Shown: positions 26,076-33,769 of the stretch, piece after piece | How the letters are laid out: each line of letters starts with the position of its first letter | Numbering within the stretch: position 1 is the stretch's first letter | From: Desulfarculaceae bacterium | GTDB taxonomy: Bacteria > Desulfobacterota > Desulfarculia > Desulfarculales > Desulfarculaceae | Assembly: GCA_021737645.1 (NCBI GenBank) | Contig: JAIPDO010000004.1 | Coordinates: 50,090 to 114,089 of the forward strand | Length of the DNA stretch: 64,000 bases | Direction: 5' to 3' | Position numbers and translations under genes: made by a program | The notes under the pieces: generated by a model | What the model saw: only the letters and a program-made list of their open reading frames with translations | Told to the model about the DNA's origin: nothing | The model's database searches: none

Positions 26076-27518
26076 CTAGGAAGAGGTGGGGTAATTGCCC
26101 AACAGGCTGGGATCCACAAAGTCCTCGAGTTGGATGGCCTCGGCCACATCCTCGGGGGTTTTGTTGACCATTTGGTAGAAGCGGGGCAACCCGTTGCCGA
26201 TGGGCGGCGGCATGGTGGCGTCGATGCCGCCACGGGTGCCGATGTTGCCCGGCGAGGGGACGCTGGGGTCCAAGGGGAACACCGCCGCGCCTTCCACCAC
26301 CACCAGGTCCCTGTCCCACTGGCTGCGGTAGGCGATGGACCACATGATGTCGCTCTCGTTGAACAGGTCCATATCCTCGTCGATGACGAACACGTGCTTC
26401 AGGCGGCTGTCACAAGGCAGGGTGGCCATGATGGCTTCCTTGCCGATGCCCGGCCGGGTCTTCTTTACCTGCACGTAGACATGGTTGCGCCTACCGGAGA
26501 TGGGCACGAACACGTTCATCAGCTCGGGGATCACGCTTTTCACCACGTTGTAGATGCGCGCCTCCAGGGGGAAGTTGCCAAGCAGCACCAGGTGGTCGGC
26601 CAGGCCCACGCCCAGGCCGTGGTAGATGGCGTCCTTGCGGTAGGTCACGCACTTCACGTCGATGACCGGGCTGGGCCGCTGGGGTCCGATGTAGCCGGGG
26701 TATTCACCGAAGGGGCCCTCGGCCGCGAACACCTCGCGGGGCACGTAGCCCTCAATGACCATCTCAGCGTCGGCCGGGACCATGATGTCCTCGCCGAACA
26801 GCTCGCTGGGCACCAGCTTTACCGCCTCGCCCATTACCCCGCCCATGGCCGGGTAGTGGCTCTCGGGGTAGGCCAGGCGCGACTGGGCCCCGGAGATGCC
26901 GGCCGGGTGATGGCCTATCCAGATGGCCACGGGCATGTCCTTGCCCTGTTCCCACCACTTCCAGATGTTCTGCATGCTGTGGCTGGTCACCGCGGGCCAG
27001 TAGCCGGTGCGGCGGGGGCTCTTGACCCAGATGCGCTGCAGGCTGCAGTTGTCGATGCCCGTGTCGGGGTCGTAGTTGCACACGAAGCCGGTGCCGATGT
27101 AGGGCCCGGGGTCCATGTAGTTGTGGGTGAGGATGGGAAACTTGAGCAAGTTGATCTGATCGCCGGTCTCGATCACTTCCTTTACCGGGGCCTCTTCCTT
27201 GGACACCTTCACCGGATCGATGCGGTTGGACACCTTCTGGGCGTAGTCCATGGCGATGCGGCGGTGGTCCAGGCCCAGGGCGTCGGCGCAGAGCTCGCGG
27301 CTGGCGGTGAGGTTGGTCACCACCGGGAAGGCGCTCTCGGTGCCATCGTCCAGGATGGGATGCTCAACGATGATAACCGGATATTTGCGCAAGGCGTCCA
27401 GCTTGCGCTGCAAGGCCGATATTTCGTAGGCGACCTTCATGGGCTTTTTAACCCTCAGGATCACCTCCGGCCTTTCCTTCTCCAGTTGTTCCAGGTAGGT
27501 CCTCAAATTTTTAGCCAT
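26076..27518 (-). CDS. ubiD: UbiD-family prenyl-FMN-dependent decarboxylase
   Basis: A 480-residue UbiD-family enzyme, normal length. The active-site elements are visible: an arginine in SLQRIWVKS near residue 155 and the glutamates of the E-x-n-E network in EMVIEGYVPREVFAAEGPFGEYPGY near residues 255-275. It catalyses reversible decarboxylation of aromatic, heteroaromatic or alpha,beta-unsaturated acids. With UbiX and a zinc-ribbon protein in the operon it resembles a BCD-type decarboxylase. Its neighbours (ATC-hydrolase-like protein, cysteine desulfidase) hint at a heterocyclic substrate instead of a plain phenolic acid. Confidence 0.92.
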   Translation of the reverse strand: MAKNLRTYLEQLEKERPEVILRVKKPMKVAYEISALQRKLDALRKYPVIIVEHPILDDGTESAFPVVTNLTASRELCADALGLDHRRIAMDYAQKVSNRIDPVKVSKEEAPVKEVIETGDQINLLKFPILTHNYMDPGPYIGTGFVCNYDPDTGIDNCSLQRIWVKSPRRTGYWPAVTSHSMQNIWKWWEQGKDMPVAIWIGHHPAGISGAQSRLAYPESHYPAMGGVMGEAVKLVPSELFGEDIMVPADAEMVIEGYVPREVFAAEGPFGEYPGYIGPQRPSPVIDVKCVTYRKDAIYHGLGVGLADHLVLLGNFPLEARIYNVVKSVIPELMNVFVPISGRRNHVYVQVKKTRPGIGKEAIMATLPCDSRLKHVFVIDEDMDLFNESDIMWSIAYRSQWDRDLVVVEGAAVFPLDPSVPSPGNIGTRGGIDATMPPPIGNGLPRFYQMVNKTPEDVAEAIQLEDFVDPSLLGNYPTSS

Positions 27519-27621
27519 GATTTTTTACCTCTCTTCTGGGTAAGCAGGGTGCCCTGCCCAGTTCCGCCGAGCCCCGGCCAGGGGGGATCAAAGGCCAAGG
27601 CTGCGGCACGGCGTAACTTCC

Positions 27622-29502
27622 TCAGGCCCGGCCAAGGGTGGCTGGTTTAACCGGGCGAAACTTGTAGGCGCAGAACAGGGCTGCCGCCAACACTGCGAAA
27701 CCGGCCAGGTTCAGGGCCAGCGAAGACAGGCTGGCCCACAATACAACTCCCGCCGCGAAGAAAAGCCCGCGCTGGTATCCCTTGAGGCGCGAGCTGAAAA
27801 CTCCCATGATGGCGGCGGAGAAACTCACAACGATAAGCCCCACCTTCAACACGTCGAAGGTTATCTCGGTCCAACTGCCCATGAGCATCAACGCGGGGTA
27901 GCTGGCCAAGAGGAAGGGGATGGCGTAAATGGTCAGGCCCATCCAACAGGCCCTCAGGCCCACCTCGGAGCTGTTGGCCCCGGCGATGCCCGCCCCGGCA
28001 TAGGCGGCCAAAGCCACCGGTGGAGTGATCATGGACAGGTTGGCGAAAAAGAAGCCGAAGAAGTGGGCGGTGATCACCGGCACCCCGCCCTTGATCAAAG
28101 CGGGTATGGCCAGGATGGCCACGGTGATGTATGCCGCGCTGGTGGGCATGCCCATGCCCAGCACCATGCAGATCAGCGAGGTGATGATCAAAAGCCACAC
28201 CACGCTGTCGCCCGCGAAGGCCAGAATCAGGTCGCCGAACTTTAGCCCCAGGGAGGTGAGAGTGAGCACTCCCACTATGATACCCGCGATGGCGCAGGGT
28301 ATGGCCACGGCCACGCAGGCCTTGGCCCCATCCTCCAGGGCCTTTACGAACAGCCCGAAGTCCTTCCACTGGCGGGTGATGACAATGGGTATGGCCGAAA
28401 CCACCACCGCGCTCACGATGGCCATGGTGGCGGCCAGGGTGATGGAGTAGCCGGCGGACAGGTAATAGATGATCACCACCACCGGGATGAACATGTAGCT
28501 CTTGGCCAGGGCCATCTTCCAGAAGGCCTTGCGGTCCTCGGCCAGGGTCTCCAAGTTGTGTTTGACCGCCTCGAAGTGCACCACCGAGTACACCACGATG
28601 TAGTACAGGATGGAGGGAATGATGGCGGCCAGGGCTATGGACCAATAGGGGATCTGGGTCAGCTCGGCCATGATGAACGCCGCCGCGCCCATGATGGGCG
28701 GCACGATCTGGCTGCCCGTGGAGGCCAGGGCCTCGATGGCCGCGGCCGAGGCCGGTTGATAGCCGGCCCGCTTCATCATGGGGATGGTGAAGGAGCCGGA
28801 GGTGGAGACGTTGGCCACCGCGCTGCCGCTGATGGTGCCCAGCAGGCTGCTGCTGATCACCGCCACCTTGCCCGGGCCGCCCTTGAGCCCACCGGCCACG
28901 GAAACCGCCAGGTCGTTGTAGAACTCGCCCAAGCGGCCGTATTTCAGGAATGCCCCGAAGAGTACGAACAGGAAGACGTAGATGGTCGATACTCTTAACG
29001 GTATGCCGAAAATGCCCTCCTGGGTGAGCACCATGAACTCGGTGAAGCTGTCGCCGGTCACCGAGCTGTGCCCGAAGTTGCCCGGCAGCAGATAGCCGAA
29101 AAAGGCGTAGCCGATGGCCACCAGCCCCAGGATGGAAAGGCCCCAGCCCATCACCCGGCGTCCCGCCTCCAGCACCAGGAAGATCAGCACCACGCAGACC
29201 ACCACGTCGCTGAACTCCACGTCGGCGACGAAACGGATTCGCTCCGAGATCCTGGTGTAGCTGACCAGCAAGTAAACACCGATCGCGCCGGACATGAGGG
29301 CCAAGAGGTAGTCGGACCAATTGCCCTGATTGAGCCGGGCCGGCCCCGGTTTCAGCAGAAACGCCAGAATCAGGGCAAAGGACAGGTGCATGAACTCCAA
29401 CTGGAGGATATCCAGGTCGAAAGTAATGGAGTTGTAGAGCTGGGCTACAGACCAGGCGATAGCCACCGTGGATATAACGTAACTCTTGGCCGTAAGTTGC
29501 AT
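27622..29502 (-). CDS. TRAP transporter fused permease (TAXI type, DctQM fusion)
   Basis: A 626-residue membrane protein with around 16 or more hydrophobic segments. It starts MQLTAKSYVISTVAIAW (ATG 29502). The N-terminal quarter corresponds to the small DctQ-like part. The rest corresponds to the large DctM part with SSSLLGTISGSAVANVSTSG and GMGMPTSAAYITVAIL, motifs of fused TAXI permeases. It is secondary, sodium- or proton-driven, and works with the TAXI binding protein encoded directly upstream. Confidence 0.92.
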   Translation of the reverse strand: MQLTAKSYVISTVAIAWSVAQLYNSITFDLDILQLEFMHLSFALILAFLLKPGPARLNQGNWSDYLLALMSGAIGVYLLVSYTRISERIRFVADVEFSDVVVCVVLIFLVLEAGRRVMGWGLSILGLVAIGYAFFGYLLPGNFGHSSVTGDSFTEFMVLTQEGIFGIPLRVSTIYVFLFVLFGAFLKYGRLGEFYNDLAVSVAGGLKGGPGKVAVISSSLLGTISGSAVANVSTSGSFTIPMMKRAGYQPASAAAIEALASTGSQIVPPIMGAAAFIMAELTQIPYWSIALAAIIPSILYYIVVYSVVHFEAVKHNLETLAEDRKAFWKMALAKSYMFIPVVVIIYYLSAGYSITLAATMAIVSAVVVSAIPIVITRQWKDFGLFVKALEDGAKACVAVAIPCAIAGIIVGVLTLTSLGLKFGDLILAFAGDSVVWLLIITSLICMVLGMGMPTSAAYITVAILAIPALIKGGVPVITAHFFGFFFANLSMITPPVALAAYAGAGIAGANSSEVGLRACWMGLTIYAIPFLLASYPALMLMGSWTEITFDVLKVGLIVVSFSAAIMGVFSSRLKGYQRGLFFAAGVVLWASLSSLALNLAGFAVLAAALFCAYKFRPVKPATLGRA

Positions 29503-29526
29503 ACCGCGCGATCCTTGGTGGGGCAC

Positions 29527-29553
29527 GGCCCCCGGCCCATGGGGCCGGGAGCC
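29527..29553. repeat. Hairpin between TRAP binding-protein and permease genes
   Basis: CCCGGCCC (29531-29538) pairs with GGGCCGGG (29542-29549) around ATG, extended by GGC/GCC outside a mismatch. Such hairpins after a binding-protein gene commonly protect the upstream mRNA and lower permease expression. Confidence 0.5.
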
Positions 29554-29575
29554 TTTGCCCATTCGAGGTCAACCT

Positions 29576-30574
29576 CTATTTGATGTAGCCCGCTTCCATG
29601 TAGTACTTCTTGGCCCCGGGATGCAGGGGAAGAGGCACGTTGGGAGCATTCTGGGGCCGGAAAGCCGCCGCGCCCTTGTAAGTGGCCACCAGTTGGTCGC
29701 GATTTTCGCAGACGGCCTTGGTGATCTTGTAGGCGACGTCATTAGGCATCTTGTCGGTGGCCATGAGCAGGGTGGCGAAGCCCAGCACCTGCACCGGCTT
29801 TTCCACGCCCCGGAAGGCGCCCTTGGGCAGGGTGCTCATGCGATACCCGTACTTGCCCACCAACTTGGCGCCCACTTTGGCGTCCATGGGCAAAAAGTGA
29901 ATCTTGGTCAGGGTGGAAAGCTGGGTCCAGGAGGGATGGCCCGGGGTGCTCACGTGAGCAAAGGCGTCGGCCTGGCCGTCCTTCATCATCTCCACGGCGG
30001 TGGGGAAAGAAACGTTGGTAACCTTGCCGCCCCAAGACTCGATGTCCTTATAGGTGATGCCGTAGGCGGCCAGCACCGTCTTGGTGGCCCACTCGCCACT
30101 GCTGCCCTTGGGCAAGAGCACCAAACGCAGGGGGTACTTTTTGGCCTTGAGCTCCTCGAAGCTGTTTACCGGCACGTTGCCCCGCACGGAGAACAGGTAC
30201 CAATAGGTGTCCAGGTTGCCCACCAGCATCTTGATCTCGGGCATCTTCACCTTGTAGGGAGACTCGCCTCTGATGGCCAGGCCGGTTTCCACCGGGAAGC
30301 CCAAAGCGATGTTGGCCTTGTTCTTGTGCAGCAACATGGGGTTGCCCACACCGCCGCTGTAGGGCAGCACGTCGGTGGTGGTGCCCTTGGGCAGGGCGGC
30401 CTGCATGATCTTGGCCATGGTCTGGGCCATGATGTACCAGCCGCTGCCGCTCTTGAAGGTGGCCATGGACAGCTTCTGGGGGCCGGAGTCGCCGGCCATT
30501 GCCTGGCCGCTCAGGGCCAGACAAAGTACCGCGATCGCGAGGACCCCAACGAGTTTCAACTTAGGTTTACGCAT
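29576..30574 (-). CDS. TAXI-family TRAP transporter solute-binding protein
   Basis: A 332-residue exported protein starting MRKPKLKLVGVLAIAVLCL (ATG 30574) with a signal peptide cleaved near GQAMAGDSG. Family features are SMATFKSGSGWYIMAQTMAK near the mature N-terminus (TAXI proteins show a GxxxGxYY/W block), PYSGGVGNPMLLHKNKANIALG, and the C-terminal LHPGAKKYYMEAGYIK. It captures the substrate in the periplasm for the fused permease. Ligands of TAXI systems are mostly dicarboxylates or amino-acid-like acids; here the ligand is not known. Confidence 0.92.
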   Translation of the reverse strand: MRKPKLKLVGVLAIAVLCLALSGQAMAGDSGPQKLSMATFKSGSGWYIMAQTMAKIMQAALPKGTTTDVLPYSGGVGNPMLLHKNKANIALGFPVETGLAIRGESPYKVKMPEIKMLVGNLDTYWYLFSVRGNVPVNSFEELKAKKYPLRLVLLPKGSSGEWATKTVLAAYGITYKDIESWGGKVTNVSFPTAVEMMKDGQADAFAHVSTPGHPSWTQLSTLTKIHFLPMDAKVGAKLVGKYGYRMSTLPKGAFRGVEKPVQVLGFATLLMATDKMPNDVAYKITKAVCENRDQLVATYKGAAAFRPQNAPNVPLPLHPGAKKYYMEAGYIK

Positions 30575-30635
30575 GCTTCCTACCTTTCCGCTTATTAGGT
30601 ACAAACGATGATGACTCTCCTGATGCTTACCGTTC

Positions 30636-31109
30636 CTAACTCCCCAACTCAAATTTAAAATCGCAATAGGGCCCACCGGATAGGATCGTTTTGGTGCGGG
30701 TCATGCGGATGCCGGGGTTGAAACCCCGGGCAAAGGCCGCATCCCGGCCGCAGGAAAGAACCTGTCCTAGCTCCTCATAGCCCAATTCGCGATACATCTC
30801 CGCATAACAGCAGCGGGTGACCTTGAAGACCAGCTTGTCTTGGTCCTTATCCTCAAGCTCAATCTCCAGGGCTCCGCCCTGTTTCCACATGTCCGGAGCC
30901 TTGTGAAAGTGCTCCATGGTGTTGCCGCCCAGGGCCTGGGCCATCTGGGCTCCGGCCTCTTCGGCCAGACGCTGCACCACCTTGTCCACCTCGGCCAAGG
31001 CCTTGTCCTTGCCCATGGCCTCACAAAACTGCTCGATCAGGGGCCCGGCGGTGCGGGCCTCGATCTCCCGGCGCGCCAACAGTTTTATCTGGGTTAGATC
31101 CTCAGCCAT
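30636..31109 (-). CDS. L-2-amino-thiazoline-4-carboxylate hydrolase-like protein
   Basis: A 157-residue cytoplasmic protein matching the ATC-hydrolase family (AtcB-like). Conserved features near the C-terminus are TRCCYAEMYRELGYEELG, then LSCGRDAAFARGFNP and the end block RTKTILSGGPYCDFKF with paired cysteines and histidine-poor surroundings. Characterised members open the L-2-amino-thiazoline-4-carboxylate ring on the way to L-cysteine in Pseudomonas; many homologues have no proven substrate. The gene is 15 nt from the nitroreductase-like gene and one gene away from a cysteine desulfidase, which supports a thiazoline-to-cysteine route. Confidence 0.8.
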   Translation of the reverse strand: MAEDLTQIKLLARREIEARTAGPLIEQFCEAMGKDKALAEVDKVVQRLAEEAGAQMAQALGGNTMEHFHKAPDMWKQGGALEIELEDKDQDKLVFKVTRCCYAEMYRELGYEELGQVLSCGRDAAFARGFNPGIRMTRTKTILSGGPYCDFKFELGS

Positions 31110-31124
31110 TTGTCGCCTCTCCGC

Positions 31125-32018
31125 CTATTTGCCCCTGGTGAGCATCATGTCCTTGAGCGGCATGCGCAACGACTTGATGGAGGCCACCGAGGGCCAGCCG
31201 ACGGCCAGATGCAGGGCCTGCTCGATATTGTCGGGCAGGCCGTACTTCTTCTTGAAGCGGGCGGCGGTCTTGTCGGTGCAGGTAAGCCACACCGCGCCCA
31301 GGCCCAGGGCATGGGCCATCAGGCACATGTGGTCGCCGGCCGCCGCGCAGTCGAGCATCATGTTGTGGGGCACCAGGCGGTCGTGGCCCACGGTCTCGTA
31401 GATGGCTTTGTCGTAGCAGATAACGATGATGGTGCAGCGGTTGGCCGGGGTGGGGATGTCGCTCCAGACCATCTTCATTTCATCGGGGTCGTTGATCACC
31501 GCGAAGCGCACCACGTTGAGGTTGCAGCCGTTGGGGGCGGCCCGGCCAGCCTCCATGATCTGCTCCAGCATATCCTGGGGCACCGGTTTGTCCTGCGCCC
31601 AGTCGCGGATGGAGCGGCGGTCCCAGATGAGCTTTTTCACCACCGCCATCTCGTCGGCGTTGAACTTTTCGGGCAGGGGCTCGTCGATCGCCACCTTTTC
31701 CCCGGCGCGAATCTTGGCGGCCAGATCCAGATATTTCTTGCCCCATTGCAGGTCCGGGTCGTCCAGGGGGAAGCCCCGCTCGCTCAGCACCTCCCAGCAG
31801 ATCTGGGCCTGGGTGCCGAAGATAGGGGTGGCCTCTTTGTCGCCCACCAGGATGGGGTAGATCTCCACCTCTATGGTGTGGTGCACCCGCTCACGGAACA
31901 GGGCCCTGAGGCAGGTGGGGTCCATGGCCATGAGGTCCTGCCTGGTGTATTCGCCATAAAGCCAGCGGACGGTGTCCGCATTGGTAGAGGAATGAAGCTC
32001 GTCAAATTTTTCGGTCAT
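31125..32018 (-). CDS. Nitroreductase-family protein with N-terminal extension
   Basis: A 297-residue protein beginning MTEKFDELHSS (ATG 32018, GGAGG 6 nt upstream). Residues about 130-297 are a nitroreductase fold: RRSIRDWAQDKPVP with the FMN-contacting arginines, AAPNGCNLNVVRFAVI, and AHALGLGAVWLTC near the C-terminus. The first roughly 125 residues form an extra region containing IYPILVGDKEATPIFGTQA, not typical of stand-alone nitroreductases and unassigned. These FMN enzymes do reductive or oxidative two-electron chemistry, including azoline oxidations in other systems. A ring oxidation or reduction step in this operon is plausible but unproven. Confidence 0.8.
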   Translation of the reverse strand: MTEKFDELHSSTNADTVRWLYGEYTRQDLMAMDPTCLRALFRERVHHTIEVEIYPILVGDKEATPIFGTQAQICWEVLSERGFPLDDPDLQWGKKYLDLAAKIRAGEKVAIDEPLPEKFNADEMAVVKKLIWDRRSIRDWAQDKPVPQDMLEQIMEAGRAAPNGCNLNVVRFAVINDPDEMKMVWSDIPTPANRCTIIVICYDKAIYETVGHDRLVPHNMMLDCAAAGDHMCLMAHALGLGAVWLTCTDKTAARFKKKYGLPDNIEQALHLAVGWPSVASIKSLRMPLKDMMLTRGK

Positions 32019-32129
32019 TTCAGCCTCCAAGAAACGGTTGCCATATCCTTGGCCCCAGGGCCCAGCACGCGGCGGCTCTATGGTCGGGGCTTCACGGGCC
32101 CCGGCCCAGGCGCCGCTTTTTATCCTTTA

Positions 32130-33443
32130 TCAGTATTCGGCAAAATGCTTTTCCAGCATGATCTTCAAAATGGTGCGGTCGGTTTCCACCATGCCCTCGG
32201 TGCTCAGGATGCCCACGTTCTTGGTGGTCTGCTCCAAGGTGCCGCCCACGATGCCGTCGGTGGGCTGCACGCTCACCCCTTGCAGGGCGAACAGGGCCGC
32301 CTGCACGGCGGTGCCCGCGGCGGTGGAGAGCTTTAGGGCGCAGCTGGCCTTGGCCCCGTCGCAAATGACCCCGGCCAGGTCCGAGGTGAGATTGATGATC
32401 GCTGCGGCGATGTAGTGCAGGTTGCCGCCCAAAAGGTAGGTAACCCCGGCGGCGGCTCCGGCCCCGGCGGCGATGGAACAGCCGCACACCGCCGAGAGCC
32501 GTCCGGTGTGGGCTTTTACGTAACCCGTGACCAGGTGGCTGAGCCCCACCGCCTTGAGCACCTCGGTGTCGTCCACCTCCAGGTAGTCGCGTAGAGCCCA
32601 GATGGGCAGCACGGCGGTAAGCCCGTGATTGCCGCTGCCCGCCGAGGCCATGGCCGGCAGCTTGACCCCGGCCATGCGGGCATCCGCCGCCGCCGAGGCC
32701 AGTATCTTGGCCGCCACGATCATGTCCTTCTTGATGAGCCCCTGGCGCACCAGCCGCTCCAGGGCCTGACCGGTGCCCAGCCCAGAGCCGTGCTTCATGC
32801 CGTACTCGGCCAGGCGCAGGTTCACCTTTACGCTCTGCTCAAGGAAGTCCATGTCCTCCTGGTCGAAGTCGTCGATCATCTCCAACAGTTTGGACAAGGG
32901 CAGGTCCTTGAACCAATGCTCCATCTCGGCAAGCTGGTTGGCGGAACCGCCTCCCTTGCCCGCGAGCAGGGGGTGATCCTTGATCTCCTTGCCGTTGAGG
33001 CCCAGGTAGGTCAGGTTATCGTGCAACTCGCAGACTATGGCTTCGGCCTGGTTCTCCCCGGCAGTCAAGACCACCTTGATGTACAGGCCGATTTCCGCGC
33101 GCAGGTTGACCTTTATCTTGCCTTCGGCCAAGGCCTTTTTGGCCAGTTCGACCACATGGTCGTCGATGGGCTCCAGCACCTCCATGGACAGGGCGGGGTC
33201 GCCGCCCAAGGCGCCCAGGGCGGCGGCCATGTCCAGCCCGGAAAGGCCGCCGGTGCCGGGGATGGAAACGGCAATGCCGTTCTTATAGATGTTGGGGTCC
33301 ACCCAAAGCTCCAGGCGGTCGAACCCACGCTGGGGCAGCAGAGATGAAGCCGCCGCCGCCGCCAGGGCGATGGCCACCGGCTCGGTGCAGCCCAAGGCCG
33401 GCGCGACCTCCATTTTCAATATTTCTTTTACCGTAAACGGCAC
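32130..33443 (-). CDS. Fe-S L-cysteine desulfidase (UPF0597/CyuA/CdsB family)
   Basis: A 437-residue protein beginning VPFTVKEILKMEVAPALGC at the GTG at 33443, preceded by GAGGAG. The catalytic-type cysteine is C19 in LGCTEPVAIA. The three expected cluster cysteines lie in SAVCGCSIAAG and VICDGAKASCALK in the last third, exactly as in the CdsB/CyuA family. The enzyme splits L-cysteine to pyruvate, ammonia and sulfide in an oxygen-sensitive 4Fe-4S reaction through 2-aminoacrylate. It is the first gene after a candidate promoter at 33.62 kb. A serine dehydratase activity is the main alternative because the fold is shared. Confidence 0.88.
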   Translation of the reverse strand: MPFTVKEILKMEVAPALGCTEPVAIALAAAAASSLLPQRGFDRLELWVDPNIYKNGIAVSIPGTGGLSGLDMAAALGALGGDPALSMEVLEPIDDHVVELAKKALAEGKIKVNLRAEIGLYIKVVLTAGENQAEAIVCELHDNLTYLGLNGKEIKDHPLLAGKGGGSANQLAEMEHWFKDLPLSKLLEMIDDFDQEDMDFLEQSVKVNLRLAEYGMKHGSGLGTGQALERLVRQGLIKKDMIVAAKILASAAADARMAGVKLPAMASAGSGNHGLTAVLPIWALRDYLEVDDTEVLKAVGLSHLVTGYVKAHTGRLSAVCGCSIAAGAGAAAGVTYLLGGNLHYIAAAIINLTSDLAGVICDGAKASCALKLSTAAGTAVQAALFALQGVSVQPTDGIVGGTLEQTTKNVGILSTEGMVETDRTILKIMLEKHFAEY

Positions 33444-33619
33444 CTTGGCAACTCCTCGCCCAGGGAGAAAATACCGGGCGTTCAGCAATTAACAGCGTTG
33501 TCTCAACACGGAAGCTGGGTCGGTGCCATAAGCTCCGACCCTGTTCCTGCATTCCCCCCGATTCGCGAAAAATCCTCAAGGCGCCCAAGGAAACGTCCTG
33601 TGGGGCGGCTTATATATTT

Positions 33620-33648
33620 ATTGTGTATGCACAGCGTATGTACGTCAA
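33620..33648 (-). promoter_or_regulatory. Candidate sigma-70 promoter with overlapping inverted repeats
   Basis: On the minus strand TTGACG (33643-33648) and CACAAT (33620-33625) are 17 nt apart, upstream of the cysteine desulfidase gene. Two small palindromes overlap it: TGTG-N4-CACA (33622-33633) and CGTA-TG-TACG (33635-33644), a layout suited to a GntR/FCD operator. The rest of the 326-nt gap (33444-33769) shows an AT-rich stretch and no coding signal. Confidence 0.45.
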
Positions 33649-33769
33649 GAGACATTTTTGTATATCGCCATGTCCGTGCCAAGTCGAGTCCGGACAAACT
33701 AGTTCTATAAATTAAGTATGAATTGCTGGAGGGCTAAACCGCCAGGCAAAGAAAAAATAAATCCAGCCG

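Noticed and set aside
25632..27650. A 672-codon plus-strand open frame
   Set aside because: Antisense to UbiD and its neighbours; composition of a shadow frame.
27647..29572. A second long minus-strand frame overlapping the TRAP permease
   Set aside because: Different frame of the same strand, rich in Arg, Gly and His with no membrane helices; the in-frame partner shows full TAXI permease motifs.
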